Origin: Erysipelotrichaceae bacterium
GTDB taxonomy: Bacteria > Bacillota_I > Bacilli_A > Erysipelotrichales > Erysipelotrichaceae
Assembly (NCBI GenBank): GCA_003446295.1
Contig: DMBB01000016.1
Location: forward strand, 1-9,444
DNA: 9,444 nt
Reading direction: 5' to 3'
Shown here piece after piece: positions 1 to 6,044 of this stretch. Each line of letters begins with the position of its first letter. Position 1 is the stretch's first letter. A program made the position numbers and the translations under genes. The notes under the pieces were generated by a model. That model ran no database searches. It saw nothing but the letters and a program-made list of their open reading frames with translations, and was not told where the DNA came from.

Positions 1-18
1 ACCGGTCAAACCGGTTTT
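1..18. terminator. Possible hairpin at window edge
   Basis: ACCGGT occurs twice, separated by CAA. Because ACCGGT is self-complementary, the two copies can form a 6-bp stem with a 3-base loop, followed on the plus strand by TTTT. It lies about 33 bases beyond the stop of the minus-strand MATE gene, so it could be that gene's terminator or a bidirectional one. On the minus strand the stem is preceded by AAAA, but whatever follows lies outside the window. The call is weak for that reason. Confidence 0.3.
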
Positions 19-50
19 CAGCTGTCAGTGCTGTCTTTGCATGCACTTTA

Positions 51-1376
51 TCAGATCCAGTCTTTTAGCAGTTTTTTCAGCAGTATCAGCGCAAGCAGTG
101 ATGACACTGCATCAGCAGCCGGCTGGGCAGATATGACACCGGCATATCCGAACAGGGCGGATAAGATAAAGAGTACGACTGCGTAAATGTAACCCTGTCT
201 TCCGGCACTTAATGCAAGCGCTCCGGATGCCTTTCCTGTGGACTGGAAGATACATGTCGTTACCATGGTTAAGCCGATGAACGGCATACCGAAGAGGATC
301 GTCCTCAGCATGGATGAAGCCAGCTGTACAAAGGAAGCCTCCTGAATAAACAGTCTGACAAGCAGAGGTGCTGCCGCAAACAGTACACAAGAGATGACAA
401 GACCCAGTCCGCATACCAGCATGTACGCAAACCGCATGACCTCACGGAAGCGGGGCTTATTGCCTGCACCATAGAGATAACCGTACAAGGGCTGTCCGCC
501 GAAGGAGAAGGCGACCATGATCATGATCACGATCATCGTGATCTTGGAAACGATTCCCATTGCGGCGATCGTTTCGTTGCCATAGGGAAGCAGGAAGTTG
601 TTCAGCAGGATGACACCGATGCTCTGCATGATGTTTGTGACAGAAGAAGGGATGCCGATACGCAGTACTTCTTTTGACTCATGGGCCTTGATCTGAAAGC
701 CTCTCGGATCGATCGAAAGACACTTTGAATGCTTCGTGATGACATAGATGTAGTAGATATCCGCAAAGATATTGCCAATCACCGTAGCGATCGCTGCTCC
801 GCCTGCACCCATGCCAAGAACACTGATGAAGATCGGGTCAAGAATGATATTCACTATGGAACCAAGCATGGAACCGATCATTGCCCCGGCTGCCAGGCCT
901 TCCGTTCTCAACAGGTTTGTAGGTACAAGTGAAAAGATGATAACAGAAGCACCTGCTGCGATCCATGTATAGTATGCAGAAGCAAAACCGGCGGTGTTTG
1001 CGCTCGCACCGAGCAGTCTCAGGATCGGAGCCCTGGCAAGCAGCAGGACAAGCGAGATCACAAGACCCAGAACGATCGAACCGCACAGGCAGAAGATAGA
1101 GATCCTTCTTGCATCATAAGTCCTTCCCGAACCAAGCAGACGGGAAATATAAGAGCTGCCGCCAAGACCGAGAATGTCGCCGATGGCGATCAGGAATGTA
1201 AATACCGGCGCGCATAAGGAGACAGCAGCGACAATATCCGTATTGCCTGTCGCGGCAATAAAGTATATATCCGCCATGTTGTATACAAGCATGAGCACAC
1301 TGCTCATCATGACTGGAAGTGCCAGTTTGATATATGCCTTCGGAACGGGCATCGTTTCGAAAATTTCATTGTTCAT
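51..1376 (-). CDS. MATE-family multidrug/sodium-type efflux transporter
   Basis: This is an integral membrane exporter of the MATE family, which typically moves cationic or aromatic compounds out of the cell using a sodium or proton gradient. The product is 441 residues, a normal MATE length. It opens with a motif common in clostridial MATE proteins (NEIFETMPVPKAYIKLALP), followed by the first membrane helix and the segment ADIYFIAATGNT. About twelve hydrophobic helices are spread across the protein in two similar halves. Glycine-rich loops such as GDILGLGGSSYISRLLG and FSFGGQPLYGYLYGAGN are typical of the family. The start was set at the ATG at 1376 because AGGTGA sits five bases upstream; the GTG at 1385 would lie inside that ribosome binding site. 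The gene ends with tandem stops, TGA then TAA. It is divergent from a Crp-type regulator and shares a palindromic operator with it, so it is probably controlled by that regulator. The family call is firm; the substrate is unknown. Confidence 0.93.
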   Translation of the reverse strand: MNNEIFETMPVPKAYIKLALPVMMSSVLMLVYNMADIYFIAATGNTDIVAAVSLCAPVFTFLIAIGDILGLGGSSYISRLLGSGRTYDARRISIFCLCGSIVLGLVISLVLLLARAPILRLLGASANTAGFASAYYTWIAAGASVIIFSLVPTNLLRTEGLAAGAMIGSMLGSIVNIILDPIFISVLGMGAGGAAIATVIGNIFADIYYIYVITKHSKCLSIDPRGFQIKAHESKEVLRIGIPSSVTNIMQSIGVILLNNFLLPYGNETIAAMGIVSKITMIVIMIMVAFSFGGQPLYGYLYGAGNKPRFREVMRFAYMLVCGLGLVISCVLFAAAPLLVRLFIQEASFVQLASSMLRTILFGMPFIGLTMVTTCIFQSTGKASGALALSAGRQGYIYAVVLFILSALFGYAGVISAQPAADAVSSLLALILLKKLLKDWI

Positions 1377-1398
1377 GAAGTTCACCTCACGGCTTATA

Positions 1399-1405
1399 TT
1401 CTATA
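1399..1405 (-). promoter_or_regulatory. Candidate -10 region for the MATE gene
   Basis: Read on the minus strand, the DNA shows TATAGAA with no recognisable -35 hexamer in front of it. The centre of the palindrome at 1427-1440 lies about 28-29 bases upstream of this -10, close to where a class II Crp-type activator sits (centre near -41). A promoter lacking a good -35 but carrying an activator site there is consistent with activation by the neighbouring regulator. An overlapping alternative, TATAAG at 1393-1398, cannot be excluded. Confidence 0.4.
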
Positions 1406-1415
1406 TTTTTTCGGT

Positions 1416-1421
1416 TATAAT
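1416..1421 (+). promoter_or_regulatory. -10 box for the Crp-type regulator gene
   Basis: A perfect TATAAT is present, with only a poor -35 (TTATAT at 1394-1399, 16-base spacer). Transcription would begin near 1428, which is the first base of the palindromic operator. A protein bound to the operator would therefore block initiation or early elongation, which predicts autorepression. Confidence 0.5.
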
Positions 1422-1426
1422 AAATG

Positions 1427-1440
1427 GTGACATATGTCAC
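1427..1440. promoter_or_regulatory. Perfect Crp/Fnr-type palindromic operator
   Basis: GTGACATATGTCAC is identical to its own reverse complement over 14 bases. It contains the half-site arrangement GTGA-N6-TCAC recognised by many Crp/Fnr-family proteins, including E. coli CRP. It is the only such site noticed in the window, and it lies between the divergent MATE and Crp-family regulator genes. The likely ligand is the regulator encoded immediately to its right. The palindrome is directly visible; the assignment of the binding protein is inference from position and family. Confidence 0.7.
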
Positions 1441-1448
1441 TATAAATT

Positions 1449-2063
1449 ATGAAAAAGATCGGAAACAATCAACGAAAAGAAGCTTATCTGGACCGGTATT
1501 TCATCCGGTCCCTTTTCCGGTTCCCGGACCGGATCGGATTTGAACTGTACGAGTTTTCAAAAGGTGAGATCATCAACAACCTGATGGACCCGATCGACTA
1601 TCTTCTGTTTACCGTGGACGGCAAGATCCGGATCTGCAATGTCCGCAATGACGGCACGCCTGTACTGCTTGTGGAAGAGGAAGGCTTCACGGTTCTGGGA
1701 GATATTGAGTTTGCCAGGAATGAAGTCTCCGCATATATCGTCGAAGCAGCTTCCAAAGTCACATGCCTGAGTGTGGATGTCAACAGGCATCACTCCGTCC
1801 TGGAAAATGACCCGGTATTCCTGTCATTCCTGCTGCGGTCAGTTGCGGAGAAACTGGCCCTGACCACTGTTTATATCCTGGAGCCGGAAGACCTCAGGGA
1901 ACGTACGATCTATTACCTGCAGCATCAGACACTGAGCGGTGTGGCATCCGCGGCGTCCTATCTGCACTGTTCCAAAAGACAGCTCCTGCGGATCCTGAAG
2001 TGTCTTCAGGAAGAGGGAACAGTCATCAAAACAGGCAGGGGAACCTACCGGCTGAAACAGTAA
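1449..2063 (+). CDS. Crp/Fnr-family transcriptional regulator (YeiL-like)
   Basis: The product is 204 residues, close to the usual length for a Crp/Fnr-type regulator. Residues about 20-110 form the beta-roll sensor domain, with the turn VDGKIRICNVRNDG and the segment GFTVLGDIEFARN at about 79-91, where cyclic-nucleotide-binding relatives carry the phosphate-binding cassette. The key arginine and serine of true cAMP binders are not apparent, so the effector is probably not cAMP. Residues about 125-145 form the dimer helix. Residues about 162-204 form a winged helix-turn-helix (SAASYLHCSKRQLLRILKCL followed by the wing VIKTGRGTYRL), resembling the C-terminus of E. coli YeiL. A TAA lies directly upstream of ATG 1449, so this start is forced; it has no Shine-Dalgarno sequence. 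Cysteines are few and scattered, with no clear Fnr-type iron-sulfur set. It probably controls itself and the divergent exporter. An effect on the downstream flavoprotein gene is possible but unsupported. Confidence 0.85.
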   Translation: MKKIGNNQRKEAYLDRYFIRSLFRFPDRIGFELYEFSKGEIINNLMDPIDYLLFTVDGKIRICNVRNDGTPVLLVEEEGFTVLGDIEFARNEVSAYIVEAASKVTCLSVDVNRHHSVLENDPVFLSFLLRSVAEKLALTTVYILEPEDLRERTIYYLQHQTLSGVASAASYLHCSKRQLLRILKCLQEEGTVIKTGRGTYRLKQ

Positions 2064-2066
2064 GAC

Positions 2067-2087
2067 AACTGGGAATTCCCGTTTTTT
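2067..2087 (+). terminator. Intrinsic terminator after the regulator gene
   Basis: GGGAATTCCC begins seven bases after the stop codon and is followed by G and six T residues. The stem is GGG/CCC with an AATT loop, extended by a T-G wobble and weak outer A-T pairs. The short stem is a weakness, but the position and U-tract fit a terminator, so the flavoprotein gene downstream probably has its own promoter. Confidence 0.5.
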
Positions 2088-2100
2088 CATGCATGTATCA

Positions 2101-2130
2101 TTGACGGATATATAGCCGCAACTGTATTGT
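2101..2130 (+). promoter_or_regulatory. Candidate promoter for the ene-reductase-like gene
   Basis: TTGACG at 2101-2106 matches the -35 consensus at five of six positions. TATTGT at 2125-2130 matches the -10 at four of six, with an 18-base spacer. Transcription would start near 2137, giving a leader of about 44 bases. The spacer contains an imperfect palindrome (CGG, TATATA, CCG) at 2105-2118 that could be an operator. This is sequence matching only. Confidence 0.4.
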
Positions 2131-2133
2131 AGA

Positions 2134-2145
2134 GTTATCAATAAC
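2134..2145. promoter_or_regulatory. Inverted repeat GTTAT-N2-ATAAC at the predicted transcript start
   Basis: Perfect 5-base arms flank a 2-base centre, overlapping the predicted start of the ene-reductase transcript. This is a typical place for a repressor site. It differs in sequence and spacing from the Crp-like palindrome at 1427-1440, so another regulator would be expected. Chance occurrence in AT-rich leader DNA is quite possible. Confidence 0.3.
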
Positions 2146-2180
2146 CGGTGTGTAAAAACCTGAAAAACAAGAGGATAAGT

Positions 2181-4106
2181 ATGAAATTATTTGAACGGAT
2201 CCGGATCGGCACGATGCCTCTGAAAAACCGCATCGTGCTGGCACCGATGGGAACAACAACAGACCATACATATGGTTTCAACATGCGTGACGTCAATTAC
2301 TACGGAGAAAGAGCGAAGGGCGGAGCAGGTCTGATCCTGACCGGTGCTGTTGTCTGTTCCGAGGAATTCGAGCCGGCTCCCTGCCAGAAACTGACCAGCA
2401 TCAAAGATGTATACATGCTGCACCAGGTGGCGGAACGTGTCCATCATTACGGCGCAAAGTTCGGTATCCAGCTGTCTCCCGGCATCGGCAGAATGAACTG
2501 GATCGACCCCAATACACCGCCTTATTCCGCAAGCCCCTGCCCGAACTACTATAATCCGACACTGATCTGCCGGGAGCTGCCGACAGAAGGCGTGAAGCGG
2601 CTGGTCAAGGCAATGGGCACCGCCGCAAAGTTTGCCCAGGATGCCGGTGTCGATATCATTGAGATCCATGCCTATGGCGGGTACCTGATCGATCAGTTCA
2701 ACTCCTCAAGATGGAACCACAGAACAGATGAGTACGGCGGAAGCCTGAAGAACCGGACACGCTTCATGATGGAGTGCATCGAAGAAGTCCGCAGGGTATG
2801 CGGTAAATTCTATCCGATCGCCGTCAAGATGACACTGGACAGTGTGGATGATCCGGAAAGACCGCTGGAAGAAGGTCTGTATATTGCCAAGACACTGGCA
2901 GAATCCGGAATGGTGGACCTGATCCATTTCGGAAGAGGCGCTTATTCCTGCCGCTGGCGCATGGTGTCCAGCGTATACCAGCAGCCCGGTTTCGATGTTG
3001 AAGCAGCCAGAACAATACGTACCGTGACCGGAAATGTTCCGATCATGGCACACGGCAAGCTGAATCATCCGGATGTTGCGGAAGAAGCGCTGCAGAGCGG
3101 TGCGCTTGACCTGATAGCGATCGGTCATGGACTGATCGCTGATCCGTACTGGCCAAATAAGGTAAAGAAAGGACAGCTCGATGAGATCAACCCGTGCATC
3201 GGCTGTGCGGAATGCCATTACAACTCCATGAAGGGCTGGCCAAGACCCTGCGCCGTCAACCCTGAAGCAATGCATGAAACAGAATATGAACTGACACCTG
3301 TGAAGGAAAAGAAAAGGATCCTTGTCATCGGAGCAGGTCCCGGCGGTATGAAGGCAGCTGCCACAGCGGCACAGAGAGGCTTTGATGTTACACTCTGGGA
3401 AAAGAAAAACAGGATGGGCGGTGCCATGGCAGCAGCCGGCGCTCCTGATTTCAAGAAAGATGTACAAGATCAGGTGGCATATCTGGAACGTCAGGTTTAC
3501 AAGTACGGCGTACATGTGGAACTGAACAAGACAGCCACCCTGGAAGACGTCAAGGCATTTGATCCTGACTTTACCGTAGTCGCGTCCGGATGTGACCCGA
3601 TCATCATCCGTGTACCGGGATATGACAAACCGTTTGTCAAAACAGCGATCCCTGTATTCCTGGGAGAAGAGGAGACCGGAGACCATGTCGTCGTCATCGG
3701 CGGCGGTGATGTCGGCTGCGAGCTGGCTGCGCATCTTGCCATGAAGGGAAAGAAAGTCACGATCGTCGAGATGCTGGATAAGATCATGGCCAGAGGCGGT
3801 TCATTCGTTGCGAATGAACAGAATCTCAAATATCTCCTCAAGAACTCCGGAGCAGAGGTCATCTGCAGTGCCAGACTGACAGATATCCTGGATAACGGTG
3901 TCAAATACATCAAGGATGATCAGGAGTGTGTCCTGAACTGCGATACGGTCGTCTTTGCGGCAGGCTTCCGTCCTGACCAGACACTGTATGAATCGATCGT
4001 TGACGCTGGACTGGAATGCGCACAGATCGGTGATAATGTCAGGATGGGCAAGATCATTGACGCGATCCACCAGGGATACAACACCATGCGTGTACTGGAA
4101 CTGTAA
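2181..4106 (+). CDS. NADH:flavin oxidoreductase, Old Yellow Enzyme/2,4-dienoyl-CoA reductase type
   Basis: This is a predicted FMN-, [4Fe-4S]- and FAD-containing reductase that would use NAD(P)H to reduce, or in reverse introduce, an activated carbon-carbon double bond. The product is 641 residues (E. coli FadH is 672). Residues 1-330 form the FMN TIM barrel: FERIRIGTMPLKNRIVLAPM at the start, HAYGGYLIDQF at 163-173 with Tyr168 matching the FadH proton donor, then RTDEYGGSLKNRTRF. An iron-sulfur motif has Cys339, 342, 345 and 357. Residues 379-413 form the FAD Rossmann fold (VIGAGPGGM), and 503-530 form the NAD(P)H fold (VIGGGDVGCE). No clear equivalent of FadH His252 is seen. The cysteine spacing is one residue shorter than the FadH pattern. 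ATG 2181 was chosen because AGAGG lies six bases upstream; the GTG at 2148 lacks a ribosome binding site. Relatives with this layout include bile-acid BaiCD/BaiH, daidzein reductase and other gut ene-reductases, so the substrate cannot be fixed here. Confidence 0.9.
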   Translation: MKLFERIRIGTMPLKNRIVLAPMGTTTDHTYGFNMRDVNYYGERAKGGAGLILTGAVVCSEEFEPAPCQKLTSIKDVYMLHQVAERVHHYGAKFGIQLSPGIGRMNWIDPNTPPYSASPCPNYYNPTLICRELPTEGVKRLVKAMGTAAKFAQDAGVDIIEIHAYGGYLIDQFNSSRWNHRTDEYGGSLKNRTRFMMECIEEVRRVCGKFYPIAVKMTLDSVDDPERPLEEGLYIAKTLAESGMVDLIHFGRGAYSCRWRMVSSVYQQPGFDVEAARTIRTVTGNVPIMAHGKLNHPDVAEEALQSGALDLIAIGHGLIADPYWPNKVKKGQLDEINPCIGCAECHYNSMKGWPRPCAVNPEAMHETEYELTPVKEKKRILVIGAGPGGMKAAATAAQRGFDVTLWEKKNRMGGAMAAAGAPDFKKDVQDQVAYLERQVYKYGVHVELNKTATLEDVKAFDPDFTVVASGCDPIIIRVPGYDKPFVKTAIPVFLGEEETGDHVVVIGGGDVGCELAAHLAMKGKKVTIVEMLDKIMARGGSFVANEQNLKYLLKNSGAEVICSARLTDILDNGVKYIKDDQECVLNCDTVVFAAGFRPDQTLYESIVDAGLECAQIGDNVRMGKIIDAIHQGYNTMRVLEL

Positions 4107-4144
4107 GGGACAAAACAAACGATAGAATACTCATAAATAAAACA

Positions 4145-4387
4145 ATCCCCATGAAATATGCCGGCAATATCAAGACACCGACGATGTTCATTCACGGATT
4201 TGAAGATTACCGTACGCCCATTGATCAGGGATACCAGATGTATACAGCACTGAAGCGCTTCGGAGTTGAGACTAAGACGGTGCTGTTCCGTGGTGACCAC
4301 CACAGCCTTCCCCGTGTCGGCAAGCCTTCACACCGCATCCGCCGCATCAGGGAAATGGCAGACTGGTTTGAGGACCATCTCGGATAA
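4145..4387 (+). pseudogene. C-terminal remnant of an S9 (prolyl oligopeptidase family) peptidase
   Basis: The 78 codons from ATG 4151 match the end of an S9 alpha/beta-hydrolase peptidase of the acylaminoacyl-peptidase kind. The segment PMKYAGNIKTPTMFIHG leads to the catalytic aspartate in GFEDYRTP (Asp19) and the catalytic histidine in GDHHSLPRVGKPSHR (His51), ending in the usual ADWFEDHLG helix. Complete family members are about 600-700 residues; the propeller domain and nucleophile serine are missing. Similarity seems to begin around 4145, just before the ATG, and the frame upstream is open but unrelated, suggesting a deletion joined this tail to the end of the flavoprotein region. No ribosome binding site precedes the ATG, so it is probably not translated. 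It lies between the flavoprotein stop and a strong terminator, so it would be transcribed as a 3' segment of that message. Confidence 0.8.
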
Positions 4388-4419
4388 TATCTGAAAACAT
4401 CAGCTGAATACAGCAGAAG

Positions 4420-4442
4420 AGCTTCCGGAAACGGGAGCTTTT
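4420..4442 (+). terminator. Intrinsic terminator with GAAA tetraloop
   Basis: AGCTTCCG pairs with CGGGAGCT (eight pairs, one of them T-G) around a stable GAAA tetraloop, then TTTT. It lies 33 bases past the S9 remnant and closes the unit that starts with the ene-reductase-like gene. Confidence 0.75.
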
Positions 4443-4521
4443 GATCATGCGCCTGAATTGGTCATCTGGGAGCCTCATTCCGTCATTGAGCACAATACAA
4501 CATTTCTGTTTTTATACTTCC

Positions 4522-4527
4522 TATAAT
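4522..4527 (+). promoter_or_regulatory. Candidate -10 box for the alpha/beta hydrolase gene
   Basis: TATAAT is a perfect -10 hexamer located 80 bases downstream of the terminator and about 115 bases ahead of the hydrolase start. No convincing -35 is present at 16-18 bases. The leader between here and 4643 contains a small inverted repeat (GACCG/CGGTC, 4563-4580) and has no other recognisable element. Confidence 0.4.
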
Positions 4528-4642
4528 GAAATTAAAGAAATGACTGAAAGCAATGCCGGCGTGACCGGTCTACGACGGTCTGAATCAGCTCAATGCTTAA
4601 CAGTTATCAAGATCATTGCAGAAGAGAATTAAGGAGGACTAT

Positions 4643-5569
4643 ATGCTGCAGGAAATTCAATTCCCTTCATTCAACGAAAGAGACACCATTTATGCGTGGC
4701 TCTATGTCCCGGCCTGCGCTCATAAGGGCGTTGTTCAGCTTGTTCACGGATATGGTGAACATTCCCGCCGTTACCTTCATCTGATCGTGTCCCTCATGGA
4801 GGCAGGATATATCGTCGCTGCAGATGACCATGTCGGACATGGCAAGACAGCAGTCGAAAACAATACCTGGGGTGACTGGGGGAACAAAGGCTTTGAAACA
4901 ATGATGGAGGATGAGCACATCCTCAAAGAGATCGTACAGAAACAGTTCCCTGATCTGCCGTATTTCATGTTCGGCCACAGCATGGGCTCATTCATTACCC
5001 GTCAGTTCACCGCAAAATACGGCAATGAACTGGCAGGCGCAGTATACTGCGGAACAGCAGGACCGAACGAAGCGCTGAAAGCAGGTGTTGCTGCACTGGA
5101 AGGTCTGGTTGCGGCAGGAAAGGGCGATGAAGCTGATCCGGCTCTTGGCGGTGCACTCTTCGCATCCATGACTGAACGATTTGACAATGTAAAATACGGC
5201 AATGAATGGGTATGCGGTGATCCGTATGTTCAGATCGACCATCTACAGGATCCGTTCAATGCCATTACAAAGCCGACCAACAACCGTTCACTGCTTTATT
5301 TCCAGCAGATGATGCTTGATATCGGCAGTATTGAATGGGCAGAGAAAGTTCCGAAGACTTTGCCGCTTTACCTCATTGCCGGTGACCAGGATCCTGTCGG
5401 TGACTATGGAAAGGGCGTATATACTGTCGCAGACTGGCTCTGGAAGACAGGACACAGACCTGTAACAAAGCTTTACACAGGCTATCGTCATGAGATCCAT
5501 AATTATCCGCAGATCAAGGACGAAGTCGCTGAAGGCATCATTGAATTCTTTGATGCACATCTCGGATAA
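4643..5569 (+). CDS. Alpha/beta hydrolase, monoacylglycerol lipase/lysophospholipase-like
   Basis: This is a predicted cytoplasmic serine hydrolase of the Hydrolase_4 group, whose members cleave monoacylglycerols, lysophospholipids or other carboxylic esters. The product is 308 residues, a normal size for the family. Landmarks are the oxyanion-hole segment VHGYGEHSRRY (34-44), DDHVGHGKT (61-69), the nucleophile elbow GHSMGS with Ser113, a helical cap at about 140-230 containing the family-typical DPYVQIDHLQDPFN, the acid Asp250 in AGDQDPVG, and His283 in GYRHEIHN. All three catalytic residues are present, so the enzyme should be active. No signal peptide is seen. The start is ATG 4643, preceded by a strong AAGGAGG at a five-base spacing. 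Terminators on both sides suggest a single-gene unit. Lying next to an ene-reductase and a flavin protein, it may release an acid or alcohol from an esterified substrate; that role is inference. Confidence 0.9.
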   Translation: MLQEIQFPSFNERDTIYAWLYVPACAHKGVVQLVHGYGEHSRRYLHLIVSLMEAGYIVAADDHVGHGKTAVENNTWGDWGNKGFETMMEDEHILKEIVQKQFPDLPYFMFGHSMGSFITRQFTAKYGNELAGAVYCGTAGPNEALKAGVAALEGLVAAGKGDEADPALGGALFASMTERFDNVKYGNEWVCGDPYVQIDHLQDPFNAITKPTNNRSLLYFQQMMLDIGSIEWAEKVPKTLPLYLIAGDQDPVGDYGKGVYTVADWLWKTGHRPVTKLYTGYRHEIHNYPQIKDEVAEGIIEFFDAHLG

Positions 5570-5642
5570 CAGAATGGAAACAGGACAGATCTTTTCAGCA
5601 CAAGGCTGATGCTCTGAGCCGTACGCAGATAACCATAAAAAC

Positions 5643-5688
5643 AAAAAGGTATGATATATCCTGATCTTTCAGGCGTCATACCTTTTTT
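5643..5688. terminator. Strong intrinsic terminator after the alpha/beta hydrolase
   Basis: AAAAAGGTATGA pairs perfectly with TCATACCTTTTT over 12 bases, followed by a further T. Inside the outer stem is a second small hairpin, CCTG/CAGG with loop ATCTTT. The A-tract on one side and T-tract on the other make it usable in both directions. It lies about 75 bases after the hydrolase stop codon. Confidence 0.8.
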
Positions 5689-6044
5689 GAATTGAAAGGA
5701 AGACCATTATACAATGAGTCATCCTGTTTTTTTCCATGAGTGTTTTGTCAGTTACAATATGCCGGCAATACAAGTTATATCTGAAAGCTGATATACTGAG
5801 CTCATAGTATTGTAGTTCCGGTTCAGCCAGGAAAGCAAGTAAGGAAAACAGCATAGCTTTGTCATTTGCCTGGACAGGAAGCAGTCATACAGAATTGATT
5901 GAAAACACAAACCAGTGCCGTGTACTTGTTCAGAATACCAATGACAGAACAGGCATCTTACGACACATTCTTTGATTTCAAACTCAGGAACTGAACTAAA
6001 ATAGAAATAGCTTCATCTTGATTAACGATAAGGGGATATTATTC
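5689..6044. other. Intergenic stretch without a confident gene
   Basis: The 356 bases between the terminator and the flavin protein hold no gene that I can support. A plus-strand frame from 5808 to 5975 is open and reads like protein (IALSFAWTGSSHTELIENTN and onward) but has no ATG, GTG or TTG start; it could be a remnant. A minus-strand 61-codon frame (5854 to 5669) has no ribosome binding site and runs into the terminator hairpin. Near the right end are TTTGA-TT-TCAAA (5971-5982) and a -10-like TAAAAT (5997-6002), possibly the promoter region of the next gene, but the spacing from TTGATT is a poor 19 bases. Confidence 0.5.

Noticed and set aside
1377..1385. GTG at 1385 as the start of the first MATE gene
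   Set aside because: This GTG overlaps the AGGTGA ribosome binding site, which is correctly spaced for the ATG at 1376.
2148..2180. GTG at 2148 as the start of the flavoprotein gene
   Set aside because: It would add an 11-residue basic extension with no ribosome binding site, while ATG 2181 has AGAGG at good spacing and gives the family-typical N-terminus.
2706..3734. Minus-strand open frame of 342 codons opposite the flavoprotein gene
   Set aside because: It lies wholly antisense to a strongly supported enzyme gene, has a cysteine- and histidine-rich composition typical of a shadow frame, and resembles no known protein.
4422..4436. Plus-strand frame reading LPETG, like a sortase anchor motif
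   Set aside because: It falls inside the terminator hairpin, has no start codon, and is not followed by a membrane helix and basic tail in proper order; it is a coincidence of the stem sequence.
4441..4632. 63-codon plus-strand frame starting with TTG
   Set aside because: It starts within the terminator U-tract, has no ribosome binding site, low-complexity leader-like content and no recognisable domain.
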